Shown: positions 1 through 12,077 of the stretch, in pieces
Numbering within the stretch: position 1 is the first letter of the stretch
Layout of the letters: each line of letters begins with the position of its first letter
Source of the DNA: Sipunculus nudus
Taxonomy: Eukaryota; Annelida; Sipuncula; Golfingiida; Sipunculidae
Length of the DNA stretch: 64,000 nucleotides
Reading direction: 5' to 3'
NCBI GenBank assembly: GCA_026874595.1
Contig: CM049312.1
Coordinates: forward strand, 65,504,929 to 65,568,928
Notes under the pieces: generated by a model
The model's database searches: none
What the model saw: the letters and a program-made list of their open reading frames with translations, nothing else
Told to the model about the DNA's origin: nothing
Translations under genes and position numbers: made by a program

Positions 1-131
1 CCGGGAAGGGGGCCTTCCAATCACATTTCCCCACACATACACAAACGGAAACTTGCAGTTGGATATACCGTTAATAAACTCCAATTAACACTTCCGAAAC
101 ACACACATATATTTTCGCAATATAAATGTTT

Positions 132-667
132 GAAAGTTGTGTACAACAATGCTTTTAGAAAATTTTGCGTCTCCCAAAACACTGCAGCATCAGCAAAAAA
201 AATATGTGTAGTCACATTACTTTCGATGCACTGATGTGGAAACAACTATATTCATATAAAGAAAATAACAGAATTTGACCACATGTTTGTTAGAAAATTG
301 TATGTATCTGTTTATATTTAAAGTCAGACTGTTTCATGTTCAGCAATAGAAGATTGTTATTTTCTCAATATAAATGTTTGATTGTATCAGTCTTTGCTGT
401 AATTACAGGAAACCTAACATAAAAAATGTGAAAGTTGTGTACAACAATGCTTTTAGAAAATTTTGCGTCTCCCAAAACACTGCAGCATCAGCAAAAAAAA
501 AATATGTGTAGTCACATTACCTCTTTCGATGCAGTAATGTGGAAACAACTATATTCATATAAAGAAAATAACAGAATTTGACCACATGTTTGTTAGAAAT
601 TTGTATGTATCTGATTTATATTTAAAGTTAGACTGTTTCATGTTCAGCAATAGAAGATTGTTATTTG
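132..667. repeat. Imperfect tandem duplication, offset about 298 bp
   Basis: Two copies of about 235 bp lie at 132-364 and 430-667. They share the run from the ttgtgtacaacaatgc motif through the cccaaaacactgcagc stretch to the agaagattgttatt end, with a few substitutions and small indels. A shorter aatataaatgttt motif precedes the first copy and recurs between them. No coding frame spans the copies. Nothing else is seen in the first 130 bases. Confidence 0.85.
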
Positions 668-1024
668 GTTGTAGTAATATATAAATAGCAGCGTATAAAG
701 CCTACATCGTGTTTTATCTGTAATAATATTGATCTTTGACTTTTATTTTAATTTTTTCATTGTTTATGTATATTTACCTTTAGTCTGCAATGAATTATTA
801 TTATTATTATTTTTAATATTATTATTATTATACTTTGTATTTTTTTTATCAGTGATGGGCCCATAATGTGGTCCGACGCCCCCTGTGCCCCTGTGCGACG
901 TAAGTATTGTCGCACTTTAATTGGTGGGGGTAACCGCTTCTATTGTTCATTGCTTGCTTAACTAAGTATTATGTTCATCTGCAGAGTTTCCTTCCATTTT
1001 CAAACTACATGACAGGAGATTATA
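668..1024. other. AT-rich non-genic stretch
   Basis: AT-rich sequence with a short (TTA)n tract near 797-832 and a T-run near 840. No exon, RNA gene or transposon end was recognised. Confidence 0.6.
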
Positions 1025-1210
1025 CTCGATAATTCTGGTGTTAATTAGGTTCGGTGTACCACTCTTGCGGATCCTGAGTTTGCGCCATACCCATTAATGG
1101 GTCATAACACCGGGGAACCCCTGAATGGCGCACTCGTTTGTGAATGTAACACGACTGTTGGGTACAGTCTTCCCATTAAACCTACAGAGCGCTCCCCCTG
1201 GGTGGGTGTC
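1025..1210 (-). mobile_element. tRNA-derived SINE, 5-prime-truncated copy
   Basis: Read on the minus strand, this matches the body of the SINE at 14588-14960. It has the cagtcgtgtt segment, the cacaaacgagtgcg segment, a ggggttcc segment, and then an aagagtggta / accgaac segment in the same order. The tRNA-like head with A and B boxes is missing or unrecognisable. Confidence 0.6.
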
Positions 1211-1887
1211 ACACCATTAATGATGTGAACGACCAGGTTCTTTTAAGAGTCAACTGGCTGAAACACTCACATACGTACACTCCAAAAACTAAATAAGGCA
1301 TATGTTAACAAAACAAATCAATATATATTAAAGAAAGAACACGCCTACATTCTCTGGAGAGGCGCTCCACATGTTGAATTACTGGTTTTCGATAATAATC
1401 ACAGAAATAAATATTAAGTCCGTTAAACACAGAACACAGAGTAGTCCCTTGTTTACACTTCCCCTGATCACATGACACAAGTGACATCGGAGTGTTGCAC
1501 TGCCCGCTCACCGTTTGTACGAGCTCTGTTTACAGTACAATCAGTTCATTCACAATGACACGGAGCTCCCAACATCAATATCAATAGTCCGTTGTTGTAC
1601 AGGTTTAACTCTCAAGACACAGTTCAGGCAGTACTCACTAATCAGCGCACAGATGGTTCTTTCTTGACTTAGTCTTAGCTCACAGATGATATCTCCTTGA
1701 ATAATCAAGCTCTAGGTAACCGAACATGCTTCCACACTGCGATTTACAGTTCCTCCACAGTTACGCTTTTAAGAAAAGTCTTTGGCCTGTTCCTAGAAGC
1801 GCTCAAAACAGGTATAATCAGAAGTTTACCAATGAGAAACAGCGTATCATGGGCCTCGCTTACATCTGACTAAAAGTCGTACGTACT

Positions 1888-1923
<36 letters not shown>

Positions 1924-2949
1924 CAATTATTCTTCTCATTCTGATATGATAAGGTATGGTTTGAGCGATTAATTTTGTGTTTTTACTCATCGGTCGCGAA
2001 AATGCCTTGAATTTCGTCAGTTCCAAAGTAAAATTCAATTGCTATATATCAAATGTCAACATAAACTCCAAATAAAGAAAACCAAGTTTTATTATTCATT
2101 ATTTTCATTAGGCCGCTTTTTCTGCATTTTTTCCGTCCTGGTTTGTGTTAAATATACAATATTGCTGATTTCCAAAAGATAATCGATTTCGTGCTATCCC
2201 TTTTACTGTGCTATCTCTCTTACTGCTAACGTGCGGGTAACCTGGGTTTTGGTGTTGTAGGACCGGGAGCTTGGGGTTGGAGGGGCAGGGGTAGGGGGGA
2301 CGGGAAAGACTTCCCTTGCGATCTCACGGTGGTTGCAAGACGTTTGGCATAGTGGATTGTGCAGCTAAATATTTTATCGCCATGCTGATAAAATACTACT
2401 TGGATTAATGCTAGATATTAATCTAAAATTTGTATTATATATACCTCTTATTATTTATTATATAAAACACCAATGTTTACCACTTATTTCACCCATAAGA
2501 TTTTACAAGATAATCGTAGACATGTGCTGAGGAATCGTTATTATATAATCTGATATACTCAGGAAATAGCTGAAATCTTATTGATACAAAGGCCTTGCCT
2601 TTTATTCTCTCTTTCCAGATGGAAATTATTCCCGGCGTGGACATCGTGCCAGGACTGGCTTTATTGCAATAAAGAGTTGAATTTGAAAATTTGAATGTTT
2701 TGTCTTTTTTTAATTTAAAAAGTAAGATATATCAATAAAAATCCGGCTTATTTTGCACGAAATATGAATGAACGAATTTTCTCTAAGACTCTGTTGCATT
2801 AACTATAATTTATTCATTGGTATATAACTTTGGAAAAAAGAACAGTAAAGTTCAGTAAGTTCATTTTGACACTGAGCACAATAGGAACTCAATACGCGAA
2901 GGGAAAGGTACCTGATTGAAATCTTTCTAACATCGGAGGGGCTGGATTT

Positions 2950-3003
<54 letters not shown>

Positions 3004-3753
3004 AATACTTATAAAAGAAATTTCTTGTCGCGAGCACAGCGCCATAGAGAGATGTTAAAAAAATGTGTGCACATAGCTTATTGTGACAGTAACCCACTGA
3101 AATTCTATATTTTCTTTACCTTTTTATTAATGAATTGACCCAACATTCCTCCTCTCAGTTAATACATCACCTAACCCCGGTAAAAAACCCAATACACCGG
3201 GTTAATCAGCTATTATATATATATATATGTGTGTGTGTGTATGTGTATGTCCGTTCGGCATGATCTTTTATTCTATGATTCTCTAATTCTCTGTTAACTT
3301 TTAATTCTCTTAAACCAGCTTGACATCCCCTTCCATCTCATTTCTAAATCTCCCTTAAATAGAATGGACTGGACCACGTCTACCGTTACATTTTCTATTC
3401 ACCAATCAGGAAACCCAGTATCCCATACACACTTAGTCATAAATCATTTTCGGGTATCTATACACTAGTCGGGCTCTACTATAATCGGGCCTTATGAGTC
3501 AGTATACTCCTCACCTGTGGTGTGTCACGCTCCTTTCAAAGGGGACATTTTGAGCATATAAGTGTACATAGGTATTATTTTTTGGTAGGGTATAAGAATA
3601 TTTTAGAAGTGTCCAAACGTGTGATCAAGCGTCCCCCCCCCGACAAGTAATGAGCCCTATGGGGCACTTGGATCTTCATAGAAGTGGGTGCAAGATCATC
3701 AGCGACAGGAGCCGTTTAATCTTAAGGTTAATTGGGCCATTTCCTTTTGATCT

Positions 3754-3805
<52 letters not shown>

Positions 3806-4557
3806 ATATAAATAGCTTATTTATGTAATATGCATTTAGTTGTTATGAATGAAAACATGACAAAATATATGTATATTATTATATCAAAAATGAAAACAGA
3901 ATGTTTGCCACCAGTTATTTCTGGATAAGACTTGAAATGAGGGATCGATGAAATTCACTTATTTACTTTTTACAATTTTATTTTGTTTTCATGCAGTCAT
4001 GTAGTCTGTGACTAGAAAAATCCAGAATTACAACTGCATATTAAAGTATATCCTGCTGTCACGGTGCTAACACGTAGTCACAGTGTAGTAATAATACCCA
4101 TTGTGATATCACATTTTCTGACATGCGCGCTTGTATCCCATACCTCTAATATTATATACAAACCCCTTGTATCAATAAACTCCACATTTGTAGTATTTTA
4201 CCAGAGTCAAGATACCGCACGTGAAATGTTACTCTACCACCAACGACATCATTTCTTAAATATGGAACATTGATTTAATTATTTTATTAAATCAAAAATA
4301 AATTTGCGAAAAAAAAATCATTGTTGTACCCGCCGTCGCCGAAGCCGCCGTTGACGGGGGATATAGAAATGTGGAGCGTCCGTCCGTCTTTCTAGCTGAG
4401 CGTCTGTCCGTCCGTCCAACCGTCACATATATGATGTTTACACAATAACTTGAATAGAATTTTGCACGGTCATTAAACCTGCAGTATTGATAGAACTCAT
4501 GAAGGCCTCGAATGTGAATGACCTTGATACATTTATATTGATACCTTTATATTGCAG
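1211..4557. other. Non-genic stretch with microsatellites
   Basis: Contains (CA)n at 1890-1919, (TA)n at 2948-3001, a mixed (TA)n(TG)n at 3212-3245, a poly-C run near 3632 and (TA)n at 3756-3811. A possible LINE-type tail (cagatgg ... aataaagagttgaatttgaa) sits near 2620-2695. Near 4370-4425 there are gtccgtcc tetranucleotide repeats of a kind common in mollusc repeats. I looked for the upstream exons of the BRICHOS-like fragment at 4558 here and did not find them. Confidence 0.5.
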
Positions 4558-4668
4558 GACCGATTACTCCGCTGTATTCCGTCATTGGAACGCTTTTTTC
4601 TGAGTAACTTTGACACGCACAAAGTTCCAGACCCGGCAAAGGAAGAGTTCAATCTACAGCAGTATCAG
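4558..4668 (+). pseudogene. BRICHOS-like exon, paralogue of exon 4 of the 30 kb gene
   Basis: A 111-bp open exon lies between an acceptor (tttatattgcag) and a donor (CAG/gtctga). It encodes 37 residues, exactly the length of exon 4 (29801-29691) of the minus-strand gene. Shared motifs include LLRC, the block FLSNFDTHKVPDP and EEFNLQQ. Compared with the 30 kb gene, the second cysteine (RCF) is phenylalanine here (RFF), so only one cysteine remains. No upstream exons (signal peptide, first BRICHOS strand) were found between base 1 and this exon. The copy is therefore 5-prime truncated, or its first exons lie outside the window or beyond recognition. I call it a gene fragment because its terminal exon is frameshifted, but this exon itself has no lesion. 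Confidence 0.7.
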
Positions 4669-4938
4669 GTCTGATAAATTCCAATTTTCTTTGCAAACCA
4701 CAAAACACTAAAACATATACCGCCATGCTAATACATATCTGACTTGAATGAAATTTAATACACAGTATGTGACCGTTCGCGGGAGAGGTCAATGATATCA
4801 TCTTTGCCATATCTGAAACTATCCTCAAGCTAAGTTTTGGTAACTGGCGATGTAAAACTAACTCTGTCTTCATAATTACTGTCCAAAAATGAATTTGAAT
4901 TACCGTCATTTCATTCATATCTGTCAGTATATATATAC

Positions 4939-4999
<61 letters not shown>

Positions 5000-5767
5000 T
5001 TAGACGCATCACCTATCTTAGTAGGCGTAACATGGTTTTAACACCCAAAGAGATATCGCGACAATCGAGATTCTCCGAGATATGATATACTGCACATAAT
5101 ATGGCACTACATATTATCTCCTGCGTTGGGTAAAATGCACCAGCTTTATCATATGTGGAGGGCTGTGAAAGCAACCCTAGAGTTAAAGATACATTTTTCA
5201 TACACGATTTAACTATCGTGACCCTTCGTTGGTCATTTAATGGACTCAACCCCTCGATGTTAGTTCTCACTTACTAATGTTGTTGACAAGAGCTGAAAAT
5301 TTAAAAAGGTTTTTATCTCGAAACAGTAGTTGTAGTTTGTTAGAATCGTGTTTTTGTGATAATATTTAGAACGCATCTTTTATTATTTTTAGTGGTTTAT
5401 CCCTAATTTTCATTTCACAACCATATGACGAAGATGATTTTATCCTGAAAATTGGTCCATAATATGTACACATTTTATGTAAGATAAGACAATTCCTTTA
5501 TCCGCGCTCGAGGGCCATAGCCATTCACTAGTATACTGAGCCGATCTTGTTCTGGAGCTTACAACTGTGTGATTGATGAACCGTGACATTTTTCTGAATT
5601 GTACTTATTTGTACACCGTCTTCATTTGAATAACTTGTTATTTAAACCTAACTCTTTTTTTTACTTTTCCTTATATTTGTAAATTCGTCTTACTGGTCAT
5701 ACAATGGGTAAAATAAATATCTGCTTATTCCAGTTCAGTATAAATCCTTTGTTTTTATAAACAACAG
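4669..5767. repeat. Intron of the BRICHOS paralogue with (TA)n tract
   Basis: A 1099-bp gt...ag interval between the two paralogue exons. The equivalent intron in the 30 kb gene is 448 bp. It holds a (TA)n tract at 4928-4996. The open frames on the opposite strand here (near 4649-4918 and 5013-5270) have no recognisable content. Confidence 0.5.
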
Positions 5768-5945
5768 ACACGTCACCAATCGCCCAAGACTGAGGAAATA
5801 CTAGGGGACGCTGTACATCAAGCCATGGTGATCACAGAGCAAATCCAAGATACGACTACCCTGACGGAGCTCACGCGACAGATGCTAGCCGATTACGCCC
5901 TCTACCGGGAAGAGCCGTTACCAAGGGACGCTGAGATACTGCAAG
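5768..5945 (+). pseudogene. BRICHOS-like exon, paralogue of exon 5 of the 30 kb gene
   Basis: A 178-bp open exon between acceptor (acaacag) and donor (CTGCAAG/gtcagg). It has the same length and phase as exon 5 (29242-29065) of the minus-strand gene. It encodes 59 residues plus one base. Conserved pieces are the start x-R-H, MVITEQIQDTT against MVVTEKIHDTT, and the end LYREEPLP. The MV(I/V)T(E/D)xI segment resembles the ITM2 BRICHOS segment MVITDRIEN. The reading frame continues correctly from the exon at 4558-4668, so two consecutive exons remain intact. Downstream the expected last exon appears only at 15203, after the MULE remnant. Confidence 0.7.
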
Positions 5946-7173
5946 GTCAGGCCAGATGATTTTGTTCAGTATTTGTTATATAAATGTATACAAATATATG
6001 CTATATTCTACAGTTATACATTTTACGGGTGTGATTGAAAGTCGGAGAGATCCGGCCGGAGAGACCCGGAGATAACCGGAGATGTCAATATTTCCTTAAA
6101 ATTGAATCCACTTGGTCAGAAAAGTTCACAGGAATTACTAGGCATGCATATTTTTTTCAATCACAAATCAATTACTGATTAAAGTTGTTAAGATCATTTA
6201 GATATACCGTTTTTCTAGTCCGGAGACCATCCGGAGACGACCCAGAGGGAATGGCGGCTAAGACAAAGCCGGATGTCGGAGTGTACAACCCGGAGACGTC
6301 AATATCTCTAGTATCATAAGCTATTTTGAGTTCAATTAGTTACTGGTATAACATATACTACATATCTTTTCAACAAAATTACAAAACCAGGTAGACTTTG
6401 ACTATTTTTCCATTTTTACAGCATTTATAAGACCTGTGTAAGCCTGGAGACGACCCGGAGAGAACATGTGTAGTCGCCATATTTCGCTCCCCCTTCGAGC
6501 ATTATATCGGGCATTGCGGGACGGGTTATATAGTGGAGCAGTCATTCCTGTATTAACACATACTTTTAGTGGATAATAATTTATAAATAATTAATTGTAA
6601 AGAAATAACAAAGAAATTTTGAATATAAACATAATAAATAATAAATAATACATAAATACTGTTCACACAAATTTATTAATGCACATAATGAACAAGCACC
6701 ATATAGCTAGTATTTGTGAATAGACACATAAAAGTAAACATGCAAAGTATCGTACGCATACCGATTGATTCTTTCACAATAGAAACATTTTACTGCCTTC
6801 TACAATAATAGGGCCTACATGTAAGGGTATATACCATATTTTTCACAATAACAAGAAAAAGCATAAAGAAACATAAAATCTCAGAAATTACAAATCATAT
6901 ATATACACACACATATAAACATATATACAATTGTATACAAAACTGTACACGATTAATTACTTTTACATCATTTACAGATGAACTCAATATCTTCTGAAAT
7001 TTCGTGGGACACGTGGGCTCATAAGTTGTGCCACCAGCTCTCACATACTGAACATACAATCATCTTATTATAAAGATAGTCAGGATAACCACAAGCACTG
7101 TTAATCTCTTTTATACGATGTGCATGCTTTATATTCATTATTGGTGTGAAGGATTGTTTTTCTAAGCATTTTA
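5946..7173. other. Non-genic stretch with a cluster of ccggagac words
   Basis: Between about 6035 and 6465 the word ggaga(c) with flanking cc occurs repeatedly in an otherwise AT-rich stretch, in three clumps near 6040-6080, 6218-6300 and 6440-6465. The rest (6540-7170) is AT-rich with no recognisable gene. The transposon remnant begins at about 7174. Confidence 0.5.
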
Positions 7174-7769
7174 TTAAATATTTTCTTCGTATATCCATTC
7201 ACATTTTTTATTACTTAGCCAACAACCTAGCCTATTATACGCGAATTCTACCGCATTAGCGATAGCATACACACCACAATCTCTGTGATTATTTTGAAGT
7301 ACAGAGTTTGCTACATAACCGGGTATTTGGGAATTGTTGGAATTATAAATTTGACTTAATTGAATCTCTGCCGAGGAAGTTAAACTCTTGGAAACCCCGC
7401 GTAGACTATCAATTATGAAAAGATTCCCCCTTCCCGCCGTACAGAAATAAGCCAATGGGAATGGCCATTGTGATGAACTTGGATACAAGGGCCTTTTTTA
7501 GAACTGACATTTGTAAAACCTTGTTCTGGAACGATCCATTGGTTTGTTACTTCATTATAATATGGTGTTAAAGTTGTGTCCTGAAAACCTAGGATACCCG
7601 GAAACTGTTTCTTTAAAATTATTTGGGCCGCTCGAATGTGTTTATTTGAAAGCCATGAATCATTTTCTATTTCTCGTTTATTTTGGACAGTGAGGCCTAG
7701 CTCCTGTAACCAGTATCGCACTTTATTAGAGTCTTTTTCTGGGGAATCGCTGTTGAGCACTGGTAACAT
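7174..7769 (-). pseudogene. Ulp1/C48-type cysteine protease domain of a Mutator-like element
   Basis: Two overlapping minus-strand frames (7769-7413 and 7488-7174) are separated by one frameshift near 7450. The first has a WLSNKHIRAAQ-type start, a QFPGILGFQDT segment and the histidine context GHSHWLISV. The second has IIDSLRG (aspartate) and HRDCGVYAIANA (cysteine nucleophile) with a preceding VLQNNH. The order His, Asp, then DCG-Cys is that of ubiquitin-like-protein proteases of family C48, which some Mutator-like elements carry at the C-terminal end. It lies downstream of the MULE transposase remnant on the same strand. The frameshift makes it inactive as it stands, unless it is a sequencing error. 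Confidence 0.7.
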
Positions 7770-8810
7770 CGATTATGACTTTGTTTTGTTTTGAAAATTT
7801 ATATCTGGTAAAAAGGAATCTAACTTTGTTTTTTTTTTTTGTTACCTCCTTTTATTCCGAAATCGATAATGCATTGCGTTTAAGCTAAAGCCTTTTTTTC
7901 TTTTTTATGTGGAGTTATTTTATTCGTCTTATTTGGATTTTGATATTCGTTTGTTGCCTTTTGACTATGATCCGTAGGCAATCTGACACAAGTACTTTTC
8001 TGATTATTACTTTTTTCATTGGAATTCGGAATGTTAATTGATGCATTACTACTGATGGGGGTTGAAAGCGATTCGGTACTTTGGTTCATCTCTTTACTTT
8101 CACCAAAATCCAGCCTGGTCCTTACACGTTTCCGTGCCGAGTTTTTCAAAATAGATTTTGGGGTTTTCGCTTTTGAAGAAATATTAGTAATGGAATTTTG
8201 GGTTCAATCTAGCACAGGGGTTTTTGGGGTTTGAGAAGTTATATTTAACGACGTGTCGGTATCAGGAGCCGGTTCAAATTCATATGTAAAATCTGTTTTC
8301 CTTGGTTGGTTCCTACCAGTTTTTCTCGCGGCCCTTTTTGTACCTCGCCTGGACATTAGTGACACATTAAGTTTCCGCTTTTCATCAGTTACCTCTAATC
8401 CGATTGATTTTCGAGCGGCCAAAATATGATAGCAAACATTGGTTGCTTCCCATTGACATTTCTCCGTTGGAAACAGTGTTACTGCGTATTTATTTCCATT
8501 AGTCCCTTCGTCAAGAAAATTAGCAAATTTTGGAACTAGTTCTATTTTTCCCTTATTATTTATGTCCTGTGCCCTTTAAATATGAGTCAAATTTTTTAAC
8601 AAAGTCAGTTTTTATTACATTTTCTTTATTCTCCGAATCGTTGTCTAAAAGATCTGATTTAAAAGTTTTTGGTTCTGACATGAATTGGTTTATATTGTTT
8701 TTAACTTTATCTACAATGTCCTCTGGAGCGCAAGAATCCGCGGGGAAAGGTTGGTCGTCAGGTGTTACTAGCAAATGAAGAAATTCCAATTTCAAGTGAT
8801 ATGATCCCAG
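7770..8810 (-). pseudogene. Basic linker region of the Mutator-like element
   Basis: Minus-strand frames at 8795-8556, 8422-8204 and 8149-7880 are hydrophilic and rich in K, R, S, T and N. Examples are the basic run SRRGTKRAARKTGRNQPRK and PTDHSQKATNEYQNPNK. They sit between the transposase core and the protease. The frame changes between them indicate indels or stops. No domain is recognised. The arrangement fits a disordered, possibly DNA-binding or nuclear-targeting linker in a transposase-protease fusion, which is inference. Confidence 0.45.
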
Positions 8811-10129
8811 ATTGCAATAGCCTCTTAGAAATTCTCTGAAATAATAATTTTGAAGATAGTAAAACGAAAGTGTCAGTGTGTCTACTGGAGCCTCCTTCCA
8901 CTTTCTAAGACGTTTAATGACGGCATTAAAATACTCCGCTCCATTGTTTGTTATACCCGGAGCACTATCGTAAACGTTAACTCTAGCACGGGCCTGTTAG
9001 CATATTTCAGCAAATCCGATTTCAGGTGTTTATTAAAGTATTCTACAACTAAATCATTCCATCTGTTCCTGACAATTTGTTTCAAATTCATCCGGAGAGG
9101 CACTGTGTATTTATTTTAAGAAGGATACTTTATATTCAGCCCACTTACCGTAATCATCATGTTTAAGCACATATCTTTTCAAGTCATTTTTTATATGGTT
9201 CCAACAGTGGACGATGGAGAAACACTTGGAAGAACAGCTTCCAAAGCATTAGAAATTCCCCGCTCTCTATCCACTACAACTGTAATTTTACTGTTTTTAA
9301 GGTTTGGCACCCGCCTTATTAGTGATGTTATGAAGTCTTCATGTTCATATTGTAGTTTTTTAGCATGCACCAGTAATGCTAACGGAATGAAAGGTGCCTC
9401 CTTGAAAAAAAAAGTGCCTAAAACAAATCGGAGACACATAGAAATTCCCCAGATTAAATGTTGTGTCATAAACACAGTACATAGGACAAGATTTCCGATT
9501 TAGCCATGTGAGGACCAAATTCTGGATATGTCTTGACTTCATAAACAAAATCCTTTAGTTAATGAGCAATTAAATTGGTATTATAAAAATCATCATGTGA
9601 AATTTTCTGTGTATTATTCCCATACTGAACTGTGTTTCGGACTTGTTTCTTATGTTTTGGTCTGCGCACGGCTTCATGCATGACATGTTTACTTTTACTC
9701 ACCGATTTTTTGGTAAACTGAATAGGGGGGCTCTTGAAAATTCTCCTTAATTTCTCACAAAACTGAGGGACATGTTCTCACATGAGGAAATCTTCTTTGT
9801 TTACAATGGGCATGAGCTTCGGGCTCAAATTCCGTGTGGCCACCAAGGTAATGGACTAAAACTATGTGTGGATTATCTATGAGCCACCAAGCTTGCATGA
9901 GAAAAAGTCCCTACTTTACTCAGTTTATGGTACAGTTTCTTTATAAACGCAGGTTCTCCTTTCTTGGTGGGATATTTCTGTGTCCCGTTATTTTGCCGCC
10001 AGGCGTCTGAAAGACAAATAATGGGAAATTTATTGATTTCATTCTTTAAAATTTGGCATTTTTCTATGCGACATGGTTCCACCATATCAAACGACGATAC
10101 TAATTTTACTAGTGCACATACAACAGATA
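8811..10129 (-). pseudogene. MULE transposase domain remnant (Mutator-like element)
   Basis: Read on the minus strand from an acceptor (ccttcacag) at 10130, frames run S-V-V-C-A ... MVEPCRIEKCQ, then a HCKQRRFPHVRTCP metal-binding-like motif near 9780. Next comes FIPLALLVHAKKLQYEH and ITVVVDRERGISNALEAVLP near 9250-9390, the second acidic block of MULE transposases. HCWNHIKNDLKRY follows near 9200, reached by a one-base shift; it is the CxxH motif of the family. Then comes ITNNGAEYFNAVIK near 8930-8980, the NNxAExxN signature. Several frameshifts and stops are present (near 9215, 9500-9870 and 8830-9100), so the copy is dead. It lies between the exon-5-like and last-exon-like pieces of the plus-strand BRICHOS paralogue. 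Confidence 0.7.
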
Positions 10130-10566
10130 CTGTGAAGGCCCAGTTAGGTAAGTATGCCCCACACTAATTTATCTACCACATTTCGTTAAATAATTTAAAA
10201 TATCATTCTTAAGGCCGAAAAAAGGCTTGGTTCTAAGGCACAGCGCGCATCAATTTCTATCCCCCGCGTCAATTTTTTTTTTATTTGACTTTCAATAGAA
10301 TCTTACCACTTTTGAGCTCCAGCCGCTTGGACTTTTCTTTCGAGAAGATAAAATAATACAAATTTGATAATATTTCCTTTGTCATGTAGTTGTTTTACCT
10401 GTTTAGCAAATAAAAATATGTGATTATCATGCATTTTTATCAAAACATACAATAAAAAGGAAAAATAAAATACCACCCGCCCGCACCGATTTCTGAAAAA
10501 TGTGCCTGAGAACCTAACTTTTTTTTTTTATTTTGGCCTAATGCGACTGTAATGCTTTACACTTAC

Positions 10567-11485
10567 TTAGTTTAGCAGCATCGCCGTTCGTGTTGATCAA
10601 AAACACCTGCCCCCCATGCCGCTGGATGGCTGGGTCAGTACACACATGACAGTTGTCCTTGTTCCTTAGCAGAGTGGCAGCCTCTTGGTACGTTAGGGTA
10701 TGGTGTTGTGCTGTTTTGAGGACTGTTTAGGTAATGATCCTGCTTCTAGTTGTGGTGAACACTGTTCGGGGCCCGACGGGGAACCTCCAACAACTTGCAC
10801 AGGGTCCGACAGGATACAACAGCCACGACCTTTGCGCGATCTCCTCTTGTAGGGGTAGGCATCCTCCCATAAGATACTCCTGTCTGGATGTCATCACGTT
10901 CCTCTGTTGTTGGTTCGATCAATGCTTGCAATACACGGAAACGTTAACCCATTTCTGGAGTCGGGCGCTTCTCCGTTTGCCGACCTCTGAACTTCTTTGC
11001 TGGCAGAGTACCGTAATTCCCTGTCTTCCGACCACAGGACTTGGTTGCTGGCGGAGTACTGTACTCCCATGTCTGCCGACCACTGGACTTGGTTGCTGGC
11101 GGAGTACCGTACTTCCATGTCTGCCGACAACTGGACTTGGTTGCTGGCGGAGTACCGTACTTCCATGTCTGCCGACCACTGGAATTGGTTGTGGGCGGAG
11201 TCGTGCGCTTCTCCGTCTGCCGACCGCTGGACTTAGTTGCGGGCGGAGTCATGCGCTTCTCCGTCTGCCGACAACTGGACTTGGTTAAGGCGTCCTCGTA
11301 GGCGTACAAAGAGTGGTAGGCCGATCGGTAACATCAGAAGAGTGCGGTGGAAATGGAAACGGCGAATTTCTCTGGGGAAGAGCGGGCCATTCGTCTTTTG
11401 ACAGTGTTGTGGCATTTGCTGAGTCGGTCAAGACAGGCACTGATGTAGAGGGTACCGGAGGGTCTGGATGCCCCACAGACTTGCA
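10567..11485 (-). pseudogene. 5-prime exon of the Mutator-like element with coding 48-bp minisatellite
   Basis: Minus-strand interval with an acceptor (tctttcag) before 11485 and a donor (CTAA/gtaagt) after 10567. A 437-bp intron joins it to the transposase exon starting at 10129. The start encodes GHPDPPVPSTSVPV and KDEWPALP. A frameshift near 11300 leads into about seven 16-residue units of the type KSSGRQTEKRTTPPAT (about 10945-11290). A segment TLTYQEAATLLRNK with NCHVCTDPAIQRHGGQ lies near 10570-10700. Each unit is 48 bp. Assignment to the transposon rests on strand, spacing and matching splice sites rather than on a recognised domain. Confidence 0.5.
10945..11290. repeat. Minisatellite, 48-bp unit, about seven copies
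   Basis: Direct repeats of the type ttgctggcggagtaccgtac followed by ttccatgtctgccgacc, with period 48. The units alternate between an atgtctgccgacca type and a cgcttctccgtctgccgac type. The period is a multiple of three and all three minus frames stay open through the array, so several long overlapping frames arise here. The minus frame reading KSSGRQT...TPPAT is the one consistent with the neighbouring exon content. Confidence 0.85.
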
Positions 11486-12031
11486 CTGAAAGATAAAAAC
11501 AGCAGTAGATATTGTAATAACACGTTAATTTTATTCAATGTAATGTGTGTTTTGTTAAATGACCTTAAAAGTGTTGATCTTATAGCACAGATCTACAAGC
11601 AGTCCTAACTTGAAGCAAGTCAATTCTGTTTTTTTTTTTTTTTTAATTCTTATTAATCCTATGCACGATTCATTCCTCTTTAGTCCCTGTGTAATTATAT
11701 TTCTCATATTCAATGTGTTATAACATCTCAGAGGCCACCCCTCTGTACGATAAATCATATCATATTTAACTGTCCCTGTACCATTTTTTTTTATTGTTTG
11801 GTTTCTTTGTATCGTAGTAAGAATGGATGCAAGATTTAAAATTAGTGGGCACAGAGGGAGGAAAGTAAGGGAGGGGGTGCCCCCTCACAGAGTGTAGAAA
11901 ATTTCAAAAATTAAGTCGAGAATTAGTGGAAGGGAGCACTCTAAGTCCGCCCCAGCCAGCATATTGCATCGTTATCTCCGAGTGTGGCATCTGCCACACC
12001 TCGGGGTATTAGTGCCCAATGTTTTCAGTTC

Positions 12032-12077
<46 letters not shown>

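Noticed and set aside
2620-2700. Terminal exon with polyadenylation signal (cag/atggaaatt...aataaag)
   Set aside because: The coding part would be about 17-25 residues, no upstream exon fits, and the aataaagagttgaatttgaa end looks like a LINE-type tail.
4064-4273. Possible signal-peptide exon of the plus-strand BRICHOS paralogue
   Set aside because: The frame has a hydrophobic start but no similarity to the signal or second exons of the 30 kb gene and no suitable donor.
10945-11290. Possible CRISPR array (direct repeats of regular spacing)
   Set aside because: The units abut without unique spacers, and the context is a eukaryotic transposon.
10734-11309. Long plus-strand frame of 184 codons and several overlapping frames
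   Set aside because: The 48-bp repeat keeps several frames open at once. The minus frame alone has splice-site and neighbour support.
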